A DNA stretch of 64,000 nt. Origin: CBDFNC01 sp965249895 (lineage in GTDB: Bacteria > Pseudomonadota > Gammaproteobacteria > Enterobacterales > CBDFNC01). The stretch lies in NCBI GenBank assembly GCA_965249895.1, contig CBDFNC010000005.1, positions 1,736,001 through 1,800,000 on the forward strand, written 5' to 3'. Positions 17,811 to 27,188 of this stretch are shown here, one piece after another. The notes below the pieces were generated by a model that was not told where the DNA came from, did no database searches, and saw nothing but the letters and a program-made list of their open reading frames with translations. Numbering within the stretch: position 1 is the first letter of the stretch; every line of letters starts with the position of its first letter. Position numbers and translations under genes: made by a program.

Positions 17811-20264
17811 TTACATTCTTTTTTTAACTCGCCGGGTAGGCTCCGCTTCCAGTGGGTTATCGGGCCAATAGTGTCTCGGATACCGTCCCTTCATCTCTTT
17901 TTGCACCTGGCGGTAACTGCCTTGCCAAAAACCCACCAGATCCTGGGTAGTCTGTAGTGGTCGCTGCGCCGGCGACAATAACTCCACTACCAATGGCATT
18001 TTTCCAGCTAAAATAGCCGGAGTCCGAGACTGGCCAAACATTTCCTGTATGCGTACGGAAATCACCGGCGTCTTTTCGGCCTGGTAATTGATCTTGATCC
18101 TGCTGCCGGTAGGCGCCACAAACACTTCCGGCAATTGTGCATTCAGCGTTTCTTTCTGCCGCCAGTCCAGTTGACTGTTAAGAATAGTCACCAGGTTCAG
18201 TTTTTTTAATGCGCTTAAACTGCGGCAACCCGTCAGGTACGGCAGTAACCAGGACTCCAGGTTTTGCAGCAAAGCCTGGCCGGAGTAATCCCCCAAACCC
18301 AGCTCGGAGAGCCACTGACTGGCGCACCTGAGACGCGCCAGCAAGCGCTGGCTTTCCGGGGTGTTTGGCAATGCAGATAATCCTTTGCTGCGGATCCCCA
18401 TACACAGAGCCCGGCTTCGCTCTTGCTGGCTAACTTGCTGCAGGGGTTTGGACTTAACAACTAAAGCACCGAGCTTCACTTGCTCCTGTGCCAGCACCCG
18501 TTCGTTTTTACTATCCCACCCCAGCTGATGAAAAGTGCTAAATAATTGAGGTAGATAGTCTTCCAGATGTGATAGAGCGACACCTGCGCCCTTATACACT
18601 CTGGCATCCCCCCCTTTTTCAGCTAAACCCAACTCTGCCAGTACCACCATAGGTTCACACGCCAGGATATCATCCTGCCTTACACTGGCTCCAAATCCAC
18701 CGCTCAGTTGAAATCGGCCCAACTGACCCCGGTTTAGACCAATCCGGTCAGGAAAGCCCAGCGCCAATACCAGGCCAGTATATTCAAGAGGTAAGGCGGC
18801 GGCCCTGCGCCCATTTAACTTACGTAACCAGTTTTGCTCTAACGATTTGACCTGGGAGCTGCGCCGGCCAATTTCCAAACAAATATCTGCCCCCCCTACT
18901 TTTTGCGGATAAGCCAGACACCCTGCTACAGCACACGCCAGTTGAGTGATACCGGGTATCTCCGACTCCAAATTAACCGACTGGAGCAACATATGTCCCA
19001 CTCTGGGAGACACACCCAGGGTCAGGATCTGCTGCCCTAAGGCGGTGATTTTTCCTTCATCGTCCAACGCCTCCAGGGAGTTCAGCAGTTGCTTGGCTTG
19101 CCGCCAGGCTGCTTCAGGTGGGAGATCAAGCCAGTTCAACTGAGTTCGCTCCGTCACCCCCCAGGCAGCCAGTTCCAGTACAAAAGCGTCCAGAACTGCG
19201 GTAGAAATTTCCCCCTGGATATAGGGTTCAAAACTGGCGTAAGCCTCCTGACTCCACATGCGATAACACAATCCAGCCTCGAGTCGCCCCGCCCGCCCGG
19301 CTCTTTGCTCCGCAGACGCTTTGCTGATGGTGCGGGTATTTAACTTACTGATCCCCGATCTGACATCAAAACTCACCCTTCGCTCCAGACCCGAATCCAC
19401 AACCACACGGATCCCTTCAATGGTCAGACTGGTCTCAGCAATATTGGTGGCGATAACCAGCTTCCGTCGTCCTGTTGGAGGCGCCGCGATAGCTTTACGC
19501 TGCTCCTTGAGGTCCATTTGGCCAAATAAGGGACATATATCCACATTATTTGCTAATCGCCCTGTGAGCATTTGACCCAGCTTGTTGATTTCATAGCCGC
19601 CCGGTAAGAAAACCAACACATTTCCATTGTGCTCCGCCATTACCTCGGGTAATAACCGCGCTATCTCATCGACCACAGCATCTCGCCGAGTCACCGAGCG
19701 GTAAAACAAATCTACCTGAAAGCTTCTGCCTTCGCTGACCAGAACCCTGGCATCAGGCATGATGGATCTTAGGCTTTGGTCATTTAGGGTGGCCGACATC
19801 ACCAGTATTTTCAGATCTTCCCGTAAGCCTTCCTGCACTTCCAGGCTAAGGACAAGACCTAAGTCAGCGTTGAGGCTGCGTTCGTGAAATTCATCGAAGA
19901 TCAACATATCAATTCCGGACAATTCAGGATCCGACTGGATAAACCGGGTCAACACCCCTTCGGTGACAATTTCCAGCCGGGTTTTATCGCTCACCCGGGT
20001 ATCTGCCCGCATACGATAACCCACTGTCTCGCCAACCTTTTCACCCAATTGTTCGGCAAGGTACAGAGCAATACTCTTAGCAGCCAGGCGCCTGGGCTCC
20101 AACAGTAAGATCTTACCCGGCAACAGCTTGTTTTCTTTTAACAGCTGTAGCGGCAAATAGGTTGACTTACCTGCACCGGGTGGAGCTTGCAAAATCAACT
20201 GGTTACATTGACTTAGCTGCTGTTTTATTTCTGGCCATACCTTGGCGACGGGTAGCAAGGACAA
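17811..20264 (-). CDS. hrpB: ATP-dependent RNA helicase HrpB (DEAH box)
   Basis: DExH helicase of the HrpA/HrpB group; the cellular role in bacteria remains poorly defined. Walker A is APPGAGKST, motif II is DEFHE, motif III is SATLN, and the C-terminal helicase motif reads ASAEQRAGRAGR. A winged-helix/HA2-like region and the HrpB-specific C-terminal domain follow, giving about 817 residues (E. coli 809). The start chosen is a TTG at 20264 because GGAG lies seven bases upstream and the next residues SLLPVAKVWPE match the family start SSLPVAAVLPE. A TTG at 20300 would add 12 residues. It is downstream of the divergent thpR start and upstream of mrcB. Confidence 0.92.
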   Translation of the reverse strand: MSLLPVAKVWPEIKQQLSQCNQLILQAPPGAGKSTYLPLQLLKENKLLPGKILLLEPRRLAAKSIALYLAEQLGEKVGETVGYRMRADTRVSDKTRLEIVTEGVLTRFIQSDPELSGIDMLIFDEFHERSLNADLGLVLSLEVQEGLREDLKILVMSATLNDQSLRSIMPDARVLVSEGRSFQVDLFYRSVTRRDAVVDEIARLLPEVMAEHNGNVLVFLPGGYEINKLGQMLTGRLANNVDICPLFGQMDLKEQRKAIAAPPTGRRKLVIATNIAETSLTIEGIRVVVDSGLERRVSFDVRSGISKLNTRTISKASAEQRAGRAGRLEAGLCYRMWSQEAYASFEPYIQGEISTAVLDAFVLELAAWGVTERTQLNWLDLPPEAAWRQAKQLLNSLEALDDEGKITALGQQILTLGVSPRVGHMLLQSVNLESEIPGITQLACAVAGCLAYPQKVGGADICLEIGRRSSQVKSLEQNWLRKLNGRRAAALPLEYTGLVLALGFPDRIGLNRGQLGRFQLSGGFGASVRQDDILACEPMVVLAELGLAEKGGDARVYKGAGVALSHLEDYLPQLFSTFHQLGWDSKNERVLAQEQVKLGALVVKSKPLQQVSQQERSRALCMGIRSKGLSALPNTPESQRLLARLRCASQWLSELGLGDYSGQALLQNLESWLLPYLTGCRSLSALKKLNLVTILNSQLDWRQKETLNAQLPEVFVAPTGSRIKINYQAEKTPVISVRIQEMFGQSRTPAILAGKMPLVVELLSPAQRPLQTTQDLVGFWQGSYRQVQKEMKGRYPRHYWPDNPLEAEPTRRVKKRM

Positions 20265-20486
20265 ACACTTTCTCCGAATAAATAAGGTATACCGGTCCAA
20301 AATAGCAACCTGGTGTTACCTTTAAAGGAAACGCTGGACGCTATTGTAATCGAGCCATAGAGATAACCAAATTAATTCTTCAGCGCAGCAAGATGACAAG
20401 AAAATAAAAGGCCAGGAAACCCTAAATTGGGGAAATATATAACAACACACGACGAGCCGAGCAATATTAAAGAAGGAAATACAATA

Positions 20487-21020
20487 ATGGATAAGAAAGT
20501 GGCAAATAAACGTGTGTTTTTCGGCTTGTCTTTTACCTTGCCTGAAAAAAATAAAATAGATCAATGGCGTCAACATCAGCTTCCCCGGCTGGGCCGGGAG
20601 GTCCCGCTGGCAAACCTCCACATCACCTTATATTTCCTAGGTAATTGCCGCCCTGAGCAGCTGGACGAATTTGTCTGTTTTGCAGATACCCTGAGCTGCC
20701 CTGCTTTCTCGCTGACCTTTGACCATTACGGTTACTGGCCCAAACCCAAGGTTTTTTGGCTGGGGTGCTCCCAGGTTCCTGAGGAATTGTTAGCATTGGT
20801 GGATCGCTTCACTCAAATGGCAGCAAAACAAGGTATAAGATCTCACCATCCCAGTTATCACCCCCATGTAACTTTGTTTCGAAAGGTCCAGGATCCTGGA
20901 CCGCTATTAGCCGCCGCGCCTTGTTTCAGCAAAGAGTTCCATACCTTTACCCTGTTTGAATCCCGTGAAGCCAAGCTAGGGGTGAACTATCACCAGCTGA
21001 CAGATTGGCATTTAGGCTAA
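20487..21020 (+). CDS. thpR: RNA 2',3'-cyclic phosphodiesterase (2'-5' RNA ligase family)
   Basis: Member of the 2H phosphoesterase family; E. coli ThpR hydrolyses 2',3'-cyclic phosphates on RNA and ligates 2'-5' half-tRNAs in vitro. Two HxT motifs are visible: HIT at residues 45-47 (NLHITLYFLG) and HVT later (YHPHVTLFRKV). The length of 177 residues matches E. coli (176). The ATG at 20487 has AAGGAA seven bases upstream, so upstream in-frame starts are rejected. It is divergent from hrpB and precedes sfsA on the same strand, in the same order as E. coli. Confidence 0.93.
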   Translation: MDKKVANKRVFFGLSFTLPEKNKIDQWRQHQLPRLGREVPLANLHITLYFLGNCRPEQLDEFVCFADTLSCPAFSLTFDHYGYWPKPKVFWLGCSQVPEELLALVDRFTQMAAKQGIRSHHPSYHPHVTLFRKVQDPGPLLAAAPCFSKEFHTFTLFESREAKLGVNYHQLTDWHLG

Positions 21021-21123
21021 TTTCTGCGCCAGGAGATATACACTATTTAAGGATGATTAATTGATATTTAGCCTATTTCCTGTGCTAGATATACCCCATC
21101 AACTAACCAGCCTAAGTTTAGTC

Positions 21124-21843
21124 ATGAAATTTAATTCCAAACTGGAGTCCGGCATCCTGCTCAAACGGTATAAACGTTTTCTCGGGGATATTAAATTACC
21201 CGATGGACAGGTCCGTACCATTCATTGCGCCAATACCGGCGCCATGACAGGGTGTGCCACCCCCGGGGATACCATTTGGTTTTCCACATCGGATAACCCG
21301 AAGCGGAAATACCCTAACAGCTGGGAGCTTACCCACACTCAGGCCGGGCACTATATTTGCGTTAATACCATCCAAGCCAACCGGTTGGCTAAAGAAGCCA
21401 TCAAGCTGGATCTTATCAAAGAGCTGTCAGGCTATCAGGAGCTTAAGACTGAGGTGAAATACGGGGATGAAAACAGTCGTATCGACCTGTTGTTAACGGA
21501 TCCGGACAAAGCCGATTGTTATATCGAAGTAAAAAGCGTCACCTTGTTGTCTGAAAATGGAGGGTTATTCCCAGACGCCGTCACAACACGTGGACAGAAA
21601 CATTTACGGGAGTTGATCAAAATAAAGCAGCAGGGCAAGAGAGCTGTATTACTTTTTGCTGTCCTACATAGTGGTATTTCAAGGGTTTCCCCTGCGAAAG
21701 CAGTGGATCCCGTCTATAGTGACATAATTAAACAGGCGCTAGGGTTTGGCGTAGAGGTTTTAGCCTACAAGGCAAAATTCAGTTTGGATGAAATGCAACT
21801 AGTGGAAGCAATTCCATTTTCAGAGGATCAGGTAATAATCTAG
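21124..21843 (+). CDS. sfsA: SfsA family protein (sugar fermentation stimulation)
   Basis: SfsA was named for stimulating maltose gene expression in E. coli; the family has a nuclease-like fold and DNA-binding is reported, but its biochemical function is unsettled. The protein is 239 residues. Family hallmarks are RYKRFLGDI, HCANTGAMTGC at about 41-51, and IEVKSVTL, whose E-x-K matches the PD-(D/E)xK nuclease-like site. The ATG at 21124 gives the usual N-terminus MKFNSKLESGILLKRY; a TTG at 21061 would add a non-conserved leader. It lies between thpR and dksA as in E. coli. Confidence 0.93.
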   Translation: MKFNSKLESGILLKRYKRFLGDIKLPDGQVRTIHCANTGAMTGCATPGDTIWFSTSDNPKRKYPNSWELTHTQAGHYICVNTIQANRLAKEAIKLDLIKELSGYQELKTEVKYGDENSRIDLLLTDPDKADCYIEVKSVTLLSENGGLFPDAVTTRGQKHLRELIKIKQQGKRAVLLFAVLHSGISRVSPAKAVDPVYSDIIKQALGFGVEVLAYKAKFSLDEMQLVEAIPFSEDQVII

Positions 21844-21959
21844 GCATGGCTAACAAATTGACCCAATTCAATTGATTAGCTAATTAGTTTCTGCTATAGA
21901 TAGCCGCCTAAATTTTTGCTTCCAGCACTTTGGTTATAGTGTGAACAAGGAGATACGGC

Positions 21960-22409
21960 ATGCCAACAGGCAAGGCTAAAAAGACACTGGGCGTATTGGC
22001 TATTGCCGGGGTTGAGCCTTATCAGGAGAAACCCGGCGAAGAGTATATGAATGAAGCTCAGCTGGAGCATTTCAGAATTATACTTGAAGCCTGGCGAAAC
22101 CAGTTAAGAGAAGAAGTGGACCGCACCGTTGATCATATGAAAGATGAAGCGGCCAATTTCCCGGATCCTGTAGACAGAGCATCACAGGAAGAAGAGTTCA
22201 GTTTAGAGTTGCGAGCTAGGGACAGAGAACGCAAACTAATCAAAAAAATTGAGAAGACCCTACAGCAGATTGAAGATGACGATTTCGGTTTCTGCAACTC
22301 ATGTGGTATTGAGATAGGTATTCGCCGATTAGAAGCAAGGCCTACTGCAGACCAATGCATCGACTGCAAGACCTTATCAGAAATAAAAGAGAAGCAGCTG
22401 GCGGGTTAA
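21960..22409 (+). CDS. dksA: RNA polymerase-binding transcription factor DksA
   Basis: Binds the secondary channel of RNA polymerase and, with ppGpp, represses rRNA promoters and activates amino-acid biosynthesis promoters. The 149-residue protein has the long coiled coil with the two tip aspartates in FPDPVDRA (Asp69 and Asp72) and the C-terminal four-Cys zinc finger (Cys112, Cys115, Cys133, Cys136). A strong AAGGAG site stands eight bases before the ATG. A good terminator follows, and the next gene is gluQ, as in most gammaproteobacteria. Confidence 0.97.
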   Translation: MPTGKAKKTLGVLAIAGVEPYQEKPGEEYMNEAQLEHFRIILEAWRNQLREEVDRTVDHMKDEAANFPDPVDRASQEEEFSLELRARDRERKLIKKIEKTLQQIEDDDFGFCNSCGIEIGIRRLEARPTADQCIDCKTLSEIKEKQLAG

Positions 22410-22430
22410 TGCAGCGGCATTTTAAATTTG

Positions 22431-22457
22431 AAAAGGGGCCTTTTGGCTCCTTTTTTT
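22431..22457 (+). terminator. Terminator after dksA
   Basis: Stem AAAAGGGGCC/GGCTCCTTTT with a short TTTT loop, then a run of seven T. It lies between dksA and gluQ. Confidence 0.85.
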
Positions 22458-22560
22458 CTCTGTTGTTTATTAACAAACGCCCGGCTGTCAGTTAAACACC
22501 CTCGTTTCTGCCCGGCGAGTATGGTATTTTTTCAACAAATCCCCAGGTATTCCCCACTCT

Positions 22561-23439
22561 ATGTTGTCCAGCTCCTATATCGGCCGTTTTGCCCCTTCTC
22601 CCTCCGGTCCGTTACATTTCGGCTCGTTAGTCGCCGCATTAGGCAGTTACCTGCAGGCCAGGTCTCAACAAGGCTTATGGCTGGTTAGGATGGAAGATTT
22701 AGATCCCCCCAGGGAAGTCGCCGGAGCTGCAGATGATATATTAACAACACTGGAAGCATTTGGCCTCACCTGGGATAACCAAATCCTTTATCAGAGTCAG
22801 CGTCATACGGCATACCAGGACCATATCCAGATGCTCAAGGACAGAGACTTGGCTTACCACTGTCAATGCAGCCGCAAACAAATACAAATGGCAGGAGGTT
22901 ATTATCCCGGCACCTGCCGGTTACTAGCGCTGGATGTGGAAAACACGGCTATTCGTTTGCGGACAGATAAAGCGGTTTGTTCCTTTAATGACCTTTTGTT
23001 CGGCCAAGTTCCTATTCCCCGCCCCTTGGCGGAGGAGGATTTTATTATCAAACGAAAAGATGGCTTATATGCCTACAATCTTGCTGTAGTGATAGACGAT
23101 ATATACCAGGGCGTCACCCAGGTCGTTCGTGGAGCCGATTTAATCGAACCCACCGGCCGCCAGCTCTACCTCTACGACTTATTGGATGAGCAGCCTCCCT
23201 CCTACATTCATCTACCCCTGGCGGTCACTGAGCCTGGATTAAAGCTATCAAAACAAAATCGATCAGCAGCAATAGATAGCAAAGATCCGGTGCCCGCTTT
23301 GGTCAACGCATTACGCTTCTTGGGTCAACCAGTTTGTAAGGAATTGTCTTATGAACCCCTGGACTCGGTCTTAAGTTGGGCTGTTAAACACTGGCAACTG
23401 GCGAACGTACCCAGGCTGCAAGAAATAATACTGAAGTAA
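22561..23439 (+). CDS. gluQ: Glutamyl-Q tRNA(Asp) synthetase
   Basis: Attaches glutamate to the queuosine base at position 34 of tRNA(Asp). The protein is 292 residues, a GluRS catalytic core without the anticodon-binding domain. Visible motifs are the HIGH-like GRFAPSPSGPLHFGSL at 8-23, a zinc site with CQCSR near 100 and YYPGTC near 114, and the KMSKS-like KLSKQNR. Its position directly after dksA matches E. coli yadB/gluQ. No obvious ribosome site precedes the ATG at 22561. Confidence 0.95.
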   Translation: MLSSSYIGRFAPSPSGPLHFGSLVAALGSYLQARSQQGLWLVRMEDLDPPREVAGAADDILTTLEAFGLTWDNQILYQSQRHTAYQDHIQMLKDRDLAYHCQCSRKQIQMAGGYYPGTCRLLALDVENTAIRLRTDKAVCSFNDLLFGQVPIPRPLAEEDFIIKRKDGLYAYNLAVVIDDIYQGVTQVVRGADLIEPTGRQLYLYDLLDEQPPSYIHLPLAVTEPGLKLSKQNRSAAIDSKDPVPALVNALRFLGQPVCKELSYEPLDSVLSWAVKHWQLANVPRLQEIILK

Positions 23440-23591
23440 CTCCAGGGACCCCATATCCAACAAGATTTTCGGTCACAAAAGGCGCAATCAGGATTCCACC
23501 TGAAATTACAGTCGTTAGATACAGTTTGTTTTTATCCCACGTCGAGCATATTATATGCGCCTATTTTTAATACCATCCATTGGGGTGCAGC

Positions 23592-24929
23592 ATTATTAAG
23601 CGTATTTCCACTTTTTGTAGAAAAATGCTGGGACAAGATCGAAGCTCGGAAACTCGAATTCCCAGAAGTGAACATAGTATTTCCCGTGATGACATCAGCG
23701 ACAATGCGCTGAAGGTACTCTATCGCCTGCATAAAGCCGGCTACAAAGCCCTGCTGGTAGGCGGCGGAGTGCGGGACATACTGCTGGGAATGAAACCCAA
23801 AGACTTTGATATCGTTACAGATGCTACTCCTGAAGAAATCAAACAACTATTTCGCAATTGCCGCCTGATCGGGCGTCGCTTCAGGCTCGCCCATATACTA
23901 TTTGGCCGGGAAGTAATCGAAGTTGCCACCTTTAGGGGCCATCACCACAAGGTAGAAACCAGTAAACACGTATCGGCGCAGTCTCAAGAAGGTATGCTGC
24001 TAAGAGATAATGTTTACGGCAGCATAGAAGAAGATGCAGAGCGCAGGGATTTCACTATTAACGCCCTGTATTACGATATTGCTGACTTTTCTATCCGAGA
24101 TTTTTGTAACGGCCTGGCTGACCTGGAAAAAGGTCAACTCGAAATGATTGGTGACGCAGAAACCCGCTATCGTGAAGATCCGGTGCGAATGCTAAGAGCC
24201 ATACGTTTTGCCGCCAAACTGGATATGAGCATAGGTGAGCGAACTCAGGTGCCTATTAAAGAGCTGTCTTTACTGTTAAGAGATATCCCAGCAGCACGTT
24301 TATTTGAAGAAGTACTTAAACTCCTGTTATCCGGACAAGGTTTGGCTACCTATCGTCTATTACAGGAATATCATTTGTTTCAGCCCATGTTCCCCATCTT
24401 ATTCGATGGTGAAATGGATGACAGGTCTAACCAGCTAATTGAGGCCGTGCTGATAAATACGGATGAACGTATTCGTCAGGATAAAAGAGTCACGCCAGCC
24501 TTTCTGTACGCGGCGATACTCTGGTATCCAGTTGAACAAAAGACAGAAGAGATCATGGCGGAAAGTGGCTTACCCTACGCTGATGCCTTCTTAATGGCCT
24601 GCAATGAAGTGCTGGATCGACAAGTAAAAAGTATTGCGATTCCTAAACGGTTTAGCGCCACTATTCGAGATATCTGGAACCTGCAAAGCCGCTTGCCCAA
24701 ACGTGTGGGTAAACGTGCAGACCGGGTATTCCACCACCCTAAATTCAGGGCGGCTTATGACTTCTTAGAGTTAAGAGCAAAAATTGAAGGCGGTGAGCTA
24801 ACTCCGCTTGTCGCATGGTGGGAGCAGTACCAAACCACAGATGATCGCGGCAAGCGTAGCCTGATCGGAGAATTAGGTGGCCCGGTTAAAAAACGCCGGC
24901 CAAGACGGAAACCTAAACCCAAAGTATGA
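23592..24929 (+). CDS. pcnB: Poly(A) polymerase I
   Basis: Adds 3' poly(A) tails that mark RNA for decay and controls plasmid copy number through antisense RNA. The nucleotidyltransferase motif is LLVGGGVRDILLGMKPKDFDIVTDA, split here as GGGVRD and the two carboxylates in DFD; the RNA/neck region is RDFTINALYYD and EDPVRMLRAIRFAAKL, and a basic tail KKRRPRRKPKPK ends it. The start is unusual: matching the E. coli N-terminus residue by residue (seven residues before FCRK) puts initiation at the ATT at 23592, with GGGG six bases upstream. TTG at 23580 and ATG at 23625 are alternatives. The gene ends overlapping folK by 4 nt. Confidence 0.94.
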   Translation: MIKRISTFCRKMLGQDRSSETRIPRSEHSISRDDISDNALKVLYRLHKAGYKALLVGGGVRDILLGMKPKDFDIVTDATPEEIKQLFRNCRLIGRRFRLAHILFGREVIEVATFRGHHHKVETSKHVSAQSQEGMLLRDNVYGSIEEDAERRDFTINALYYDIADFSIRDFCNGLADLEKGQLEMIGDAETRYREDPVRMLRAIRFAAKLDMSIGERTQVPIKELSLLLRDIPAARLFEEVLKLLLSGQGLATYRLLQEYHLFQPMFPILFDGEMDDRSNQLIEAVLINTDERIRQDKRVTPAFLYAAILWYPVEQKTEEIMAESGLPYADAFLMACNEVLDRQVKSIAIPKRFSATIRDIWNLQSRLPKRVGKRADRVFHHPKFRAAYDFLELRAKIEGGELTPLVAWWEQYQTTDDRGKRSLIGELGGPVKKRRPRRKPKPKV

Positions 24930-25420
24930 TTACCTGTTACATCGCTGTAGGCAGTAATTTGGTCGATCCCGTTGCCAAGGCGCAACGGGGAATTAAAGCG
25001 GTGTCAGACATCGCTGACATTCTGCTGGTTAACTCATCAAGCCTGTATCGCAGCACCCCCATGGGTCCTCAGGATCAGCCTGATTATATTAATGCAGTGA
25101 TCCAAATCTGCACCGATTTATCGCCCATGGCGTTACTCGATACCTTGCAGCAAATAGAGCTGCAACATGGCAGAGTAAGAAAAGATAATCGATGGGGGCC
25201 AAGAACCCTGGATCTGGATATCCTTTTATACGGTAACCAGGTGATTGATACTCCCAGGCTAGTAATTCCTCACTATGGCATGAAAACAAGGGAGTTTGTG
25301 CTCTACCCGTTGCAAGAAATTGCGCCAGAGCTAATACTGCCTGGGGGAGATAGCATCAATAGCTTGATCCAAACCTGCCCCCTCAATGGCTTGATACCCT
25401 ATAAAAAGTCTGATACTTGA
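24926..25420 (+). CDS. folK: 2-amino-4-hydroxy-6-hydroxymethyldihydropteridine pyrophosphokinase
   Basis: Transfers pyrophosphate from ATP to the pterin in folate synthesis. At 164 residues it is close to E. coli HPPK (159). Signatures are YIAVGSNL at the start, the loop SSLYRSTPMGPQDQPDYINAV, and RWGPRTLDLDILLYG, whose two aspartates bind the magnesium ions. The start overlaps the pcnB stop (ATGA), so translation is probably coupled. folK-panB-panC order follows E. coli. Confidence 0.96.
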   Translation: MITCYIAVGSNLVDPVAKAQRGIKAVSDIADILLVNSSSLYRSTPMGPQDQPDYINAVIQICTDLSPMALLDTLQQIELQHGRVRKDNRWGPRTLDLDILLYGNQVIDTPRLVIPHYGMKTREFVLYPLQEIAPELILPGGDSINSLIQTCPLNGLIPYKKSDT

Positions 25421-25467
25421 AATAGACACAGCCAATACGTGTCGCTAGTAATTACTTCGGAGAAATC

Positions 25468-26262
25468 ATGAGTAAAATTACCGTATCTCAATTGCTTAAG
25501 AAGAAGCAGAAAAATGAGAAAATCAGCTGTATGACCGCTTATGATGCCAGCTTCGCTGCTCTATTCGATGAATTGGGCATTCAGATGCTGCTGGTCGGCG
25601 ATTCCATGGGCATGGTGCTCCAGGGGCATGACTCCACCGTCCCGGTGACAGTGGAAGACATTGCATATCATACACGCAGCGTTCGGGCCGGGGCCAGCAA
25701 TGCCCTGTTAGTGGCAGACCTGCCTTTTATGAGTTACGCCACCCCGGAGCAAACCTACGCCAATGCCGCTACCTTAATGCGCGCTGGCGCCAATATGGTG
25801 AAGCTGGAAGGCGGAGACTGGCTGATTGAAACCGTTTCCGGTCTGGTTGAACGTGGCGTACCTGTGTGCGGCCATCTTGGTTTGACACCACAATCGGTTA
25901 ACGTGTTTGGCGGCTACAAGGTGCAAGGCCGTAACAATGAACAAGCCGAGAAGCTGCTGGCCGACGCAAAGCAGCTGGAGTCTGCGGGTATACAGTTACT
26001 GGTACTGGAATGTGTGCCGGTAGCCCTGGCAAAAAGTGTCAGCCAGGCATTAACTATCCCGGTCATCGGCATTGGTGCCGGTAACGTTACCGACGGACAA
26101 ATACTGGTCATGCATGACGCCTTTGGTATTTCTAAGGGATTTTGCCCTAAATTCTCCAAGAATTTTCTGCTGGAAACCGGCGATATTAGAAAAGCAGTCA
26201 GCCTGTATAAACAGCAGGTAGAGTCCCTGGAGTTTCCAGGGGAAGAGCACAGTTTTAATTAG
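25468..26262 (+). CDS. panB: 3-methyl-2-oxobutanoate hydroxymethyltransferase
   Basis: First committed step of pantothenate and coenzyme A synthesis: adds a hydroxymethyl group from 5,10-methylene-THF to alpha-ketoisovalerate. The length of 264 residues equals E. coli PanB. Metal-binding and family motifs are MTAYDASFAALFDELG, VGDSMGMVLQGHDSTVPVT (Asp in VGDS), KLEGG near 112-116 and IPVIGIGAG near 192. An AGCG-poor leader with CGGAG sits about eight bases before the ATG. panC follows after 8 nt; panD, the third pantothenate gene, is not present here. Confidence 0.96.
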   Translation: MSKITVSQLLKKKQKNEKISCMTAYDASFAALFDELGIQMLLVGDSMGMVLQGHDSTVPVTVEDIAYHTRSVRAGASNALLVADLPFMSYATPEQTYANAATLMRAGANMVKLEGGDWLIETVSGLVERGVPVCGHLGLTPQSVNVFGGYKVQGRNNEQAEKLLADAKQLESAGIQLLVLECVPVALAKSVSQALTIPVIGIGAGNVTDGQILVMHDAFGISKGFCPKFSKNFLLETGDIRKAVSLYKQQVESLEFPGEEHSFN

Positions 26263-26270
26263 GTTCGACT

Positions 26271-27125
26271 ATGCTAATCACCGCATTACCGCAGCAACTC
26301 AGAGAAGAAATTAGCGACTGGAAACGCCAGGGCTTAACTATAGGTTTCGTACCGACCATGGGCAACTTACACCTGGGTCACTTAACTCTGGTTGAAGAAG
26401 CTAAATCCCGCGCAGATATAGTGGTGGTCAGTATTTTCGTCAACCCTATGCAATTTGATCGGGATGCTGACCTCAATGCCTATCCAAGGACCCTGCAGCA
26501 GGATTGTGACTTGCTCAAGGAGAAAGGCGTGGATCTGGTGTTCACCCCCGCCCCCGAAGTCATGTATCCAAAGGGATTAAAAGCGCAGACCTTCGTGGAA
26601 GTCCCGGGGATCTCCAGTTTGCTTGAGGGAGCGCTTCGCCCTGGACACTTCAGGGGGGTTTCCACTGTAGTCACCAAATTTTTTAACCTGGTCACCCCGG
26701 ATCTGGCCTGTTTTGGTGAGAAGGACTGCCAGCAGCTGACGCTGATCAAGCATATGGTCACCGATCTTGCCATGCCCATTGAAATCATCCCTGTGGCCAC
26801 AGTGCGGGAAGCCTCAGGGTTAGCAATGAGTTCTCGCAATGGCTATTTAACTAAGGAAGAAAAGCGGCTGGCTCCCAAGCTTGCTCAGGTAATGAACTGG
26901 ATTTGCCAGCAAATCAAACAGGGCGAGAGAAATATGGCGCATTTGCAAAGCGCAGCGACCCGGCAACTTGACCAGGCTGGTTTTAACACTGACTCCATCG
27001 ATATTGTGGATGCGGAGTCATTACGACCTTTAGCTGCAAGCAGTCAGCAAGCCGTGGTGTTAATGGCTGCTTTCCTGGGTAAAGCCAGGTTAATTGATAA
27101 TCAGACTGTTTGTTTGCAGCCTTAG
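26271..27125 (+). CDS. panC: Pantothenate synthetase
   Basis: Ligates pantoate and beta-alanine with ATP through a pantoyl-adenylate intermediate. The protein is 284 residues (E. coli 283). The HIGH-like nucleotide motif lies in PTMGNLHLGHLTLV, the pantoate-binding segment in FVNPMQFDRDADL, and the KMSKS-like motif in SGLAMSSRNGYL. It forms an operon with panB and is closed by a terminator. Beta-alanine supply must come from a panD outside this window or another route, because the usual downstream panD is missing. Confidence 0.96.
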   Translation: MLITALPQQLREEISDWKRQGLTIGFVPTMGNLHLGHLTLVEEAKSRADIVVVSIFVNPMQFDRDADLNAYPRTLQQDCDLLKEKGVDLVFTPAPEVMYPKGLKAQTFVEVPGISSLLEGALRPGHFRGVSTVVTKFFNLVTPDLACFGEKDCQQLTLIKHMVTDLAMPIEIIPVATVREASGLAMSSRNGYLTKEEKRLAPKLAQVMNWICQQIKQGERNMAHLQSAATRQLDQAGFNTDSIDIVDAESLRPLAASSQQAVVLMAAFLGKARLIDNQTVCLQP

Positions 27126-27154
27126 TCGAGCTAACCGGCTTTAACTACTGACAT

Positions 27155-27182
27155 AAAAAAGGGTGAATTTTCGCCCTTTTTA
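27155..27182. terminator. Bidirectional terminator after panC
   Basis: A-rich arm AAAAAGGGTGAA pairs with TTCGCCCTTTTT with one wobble pair; runs of A and T on the two sides suit both panC and the small minus-strand gene that follows. Confidence 0.8.
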
Positions 27183-27188
27183 TACCTG

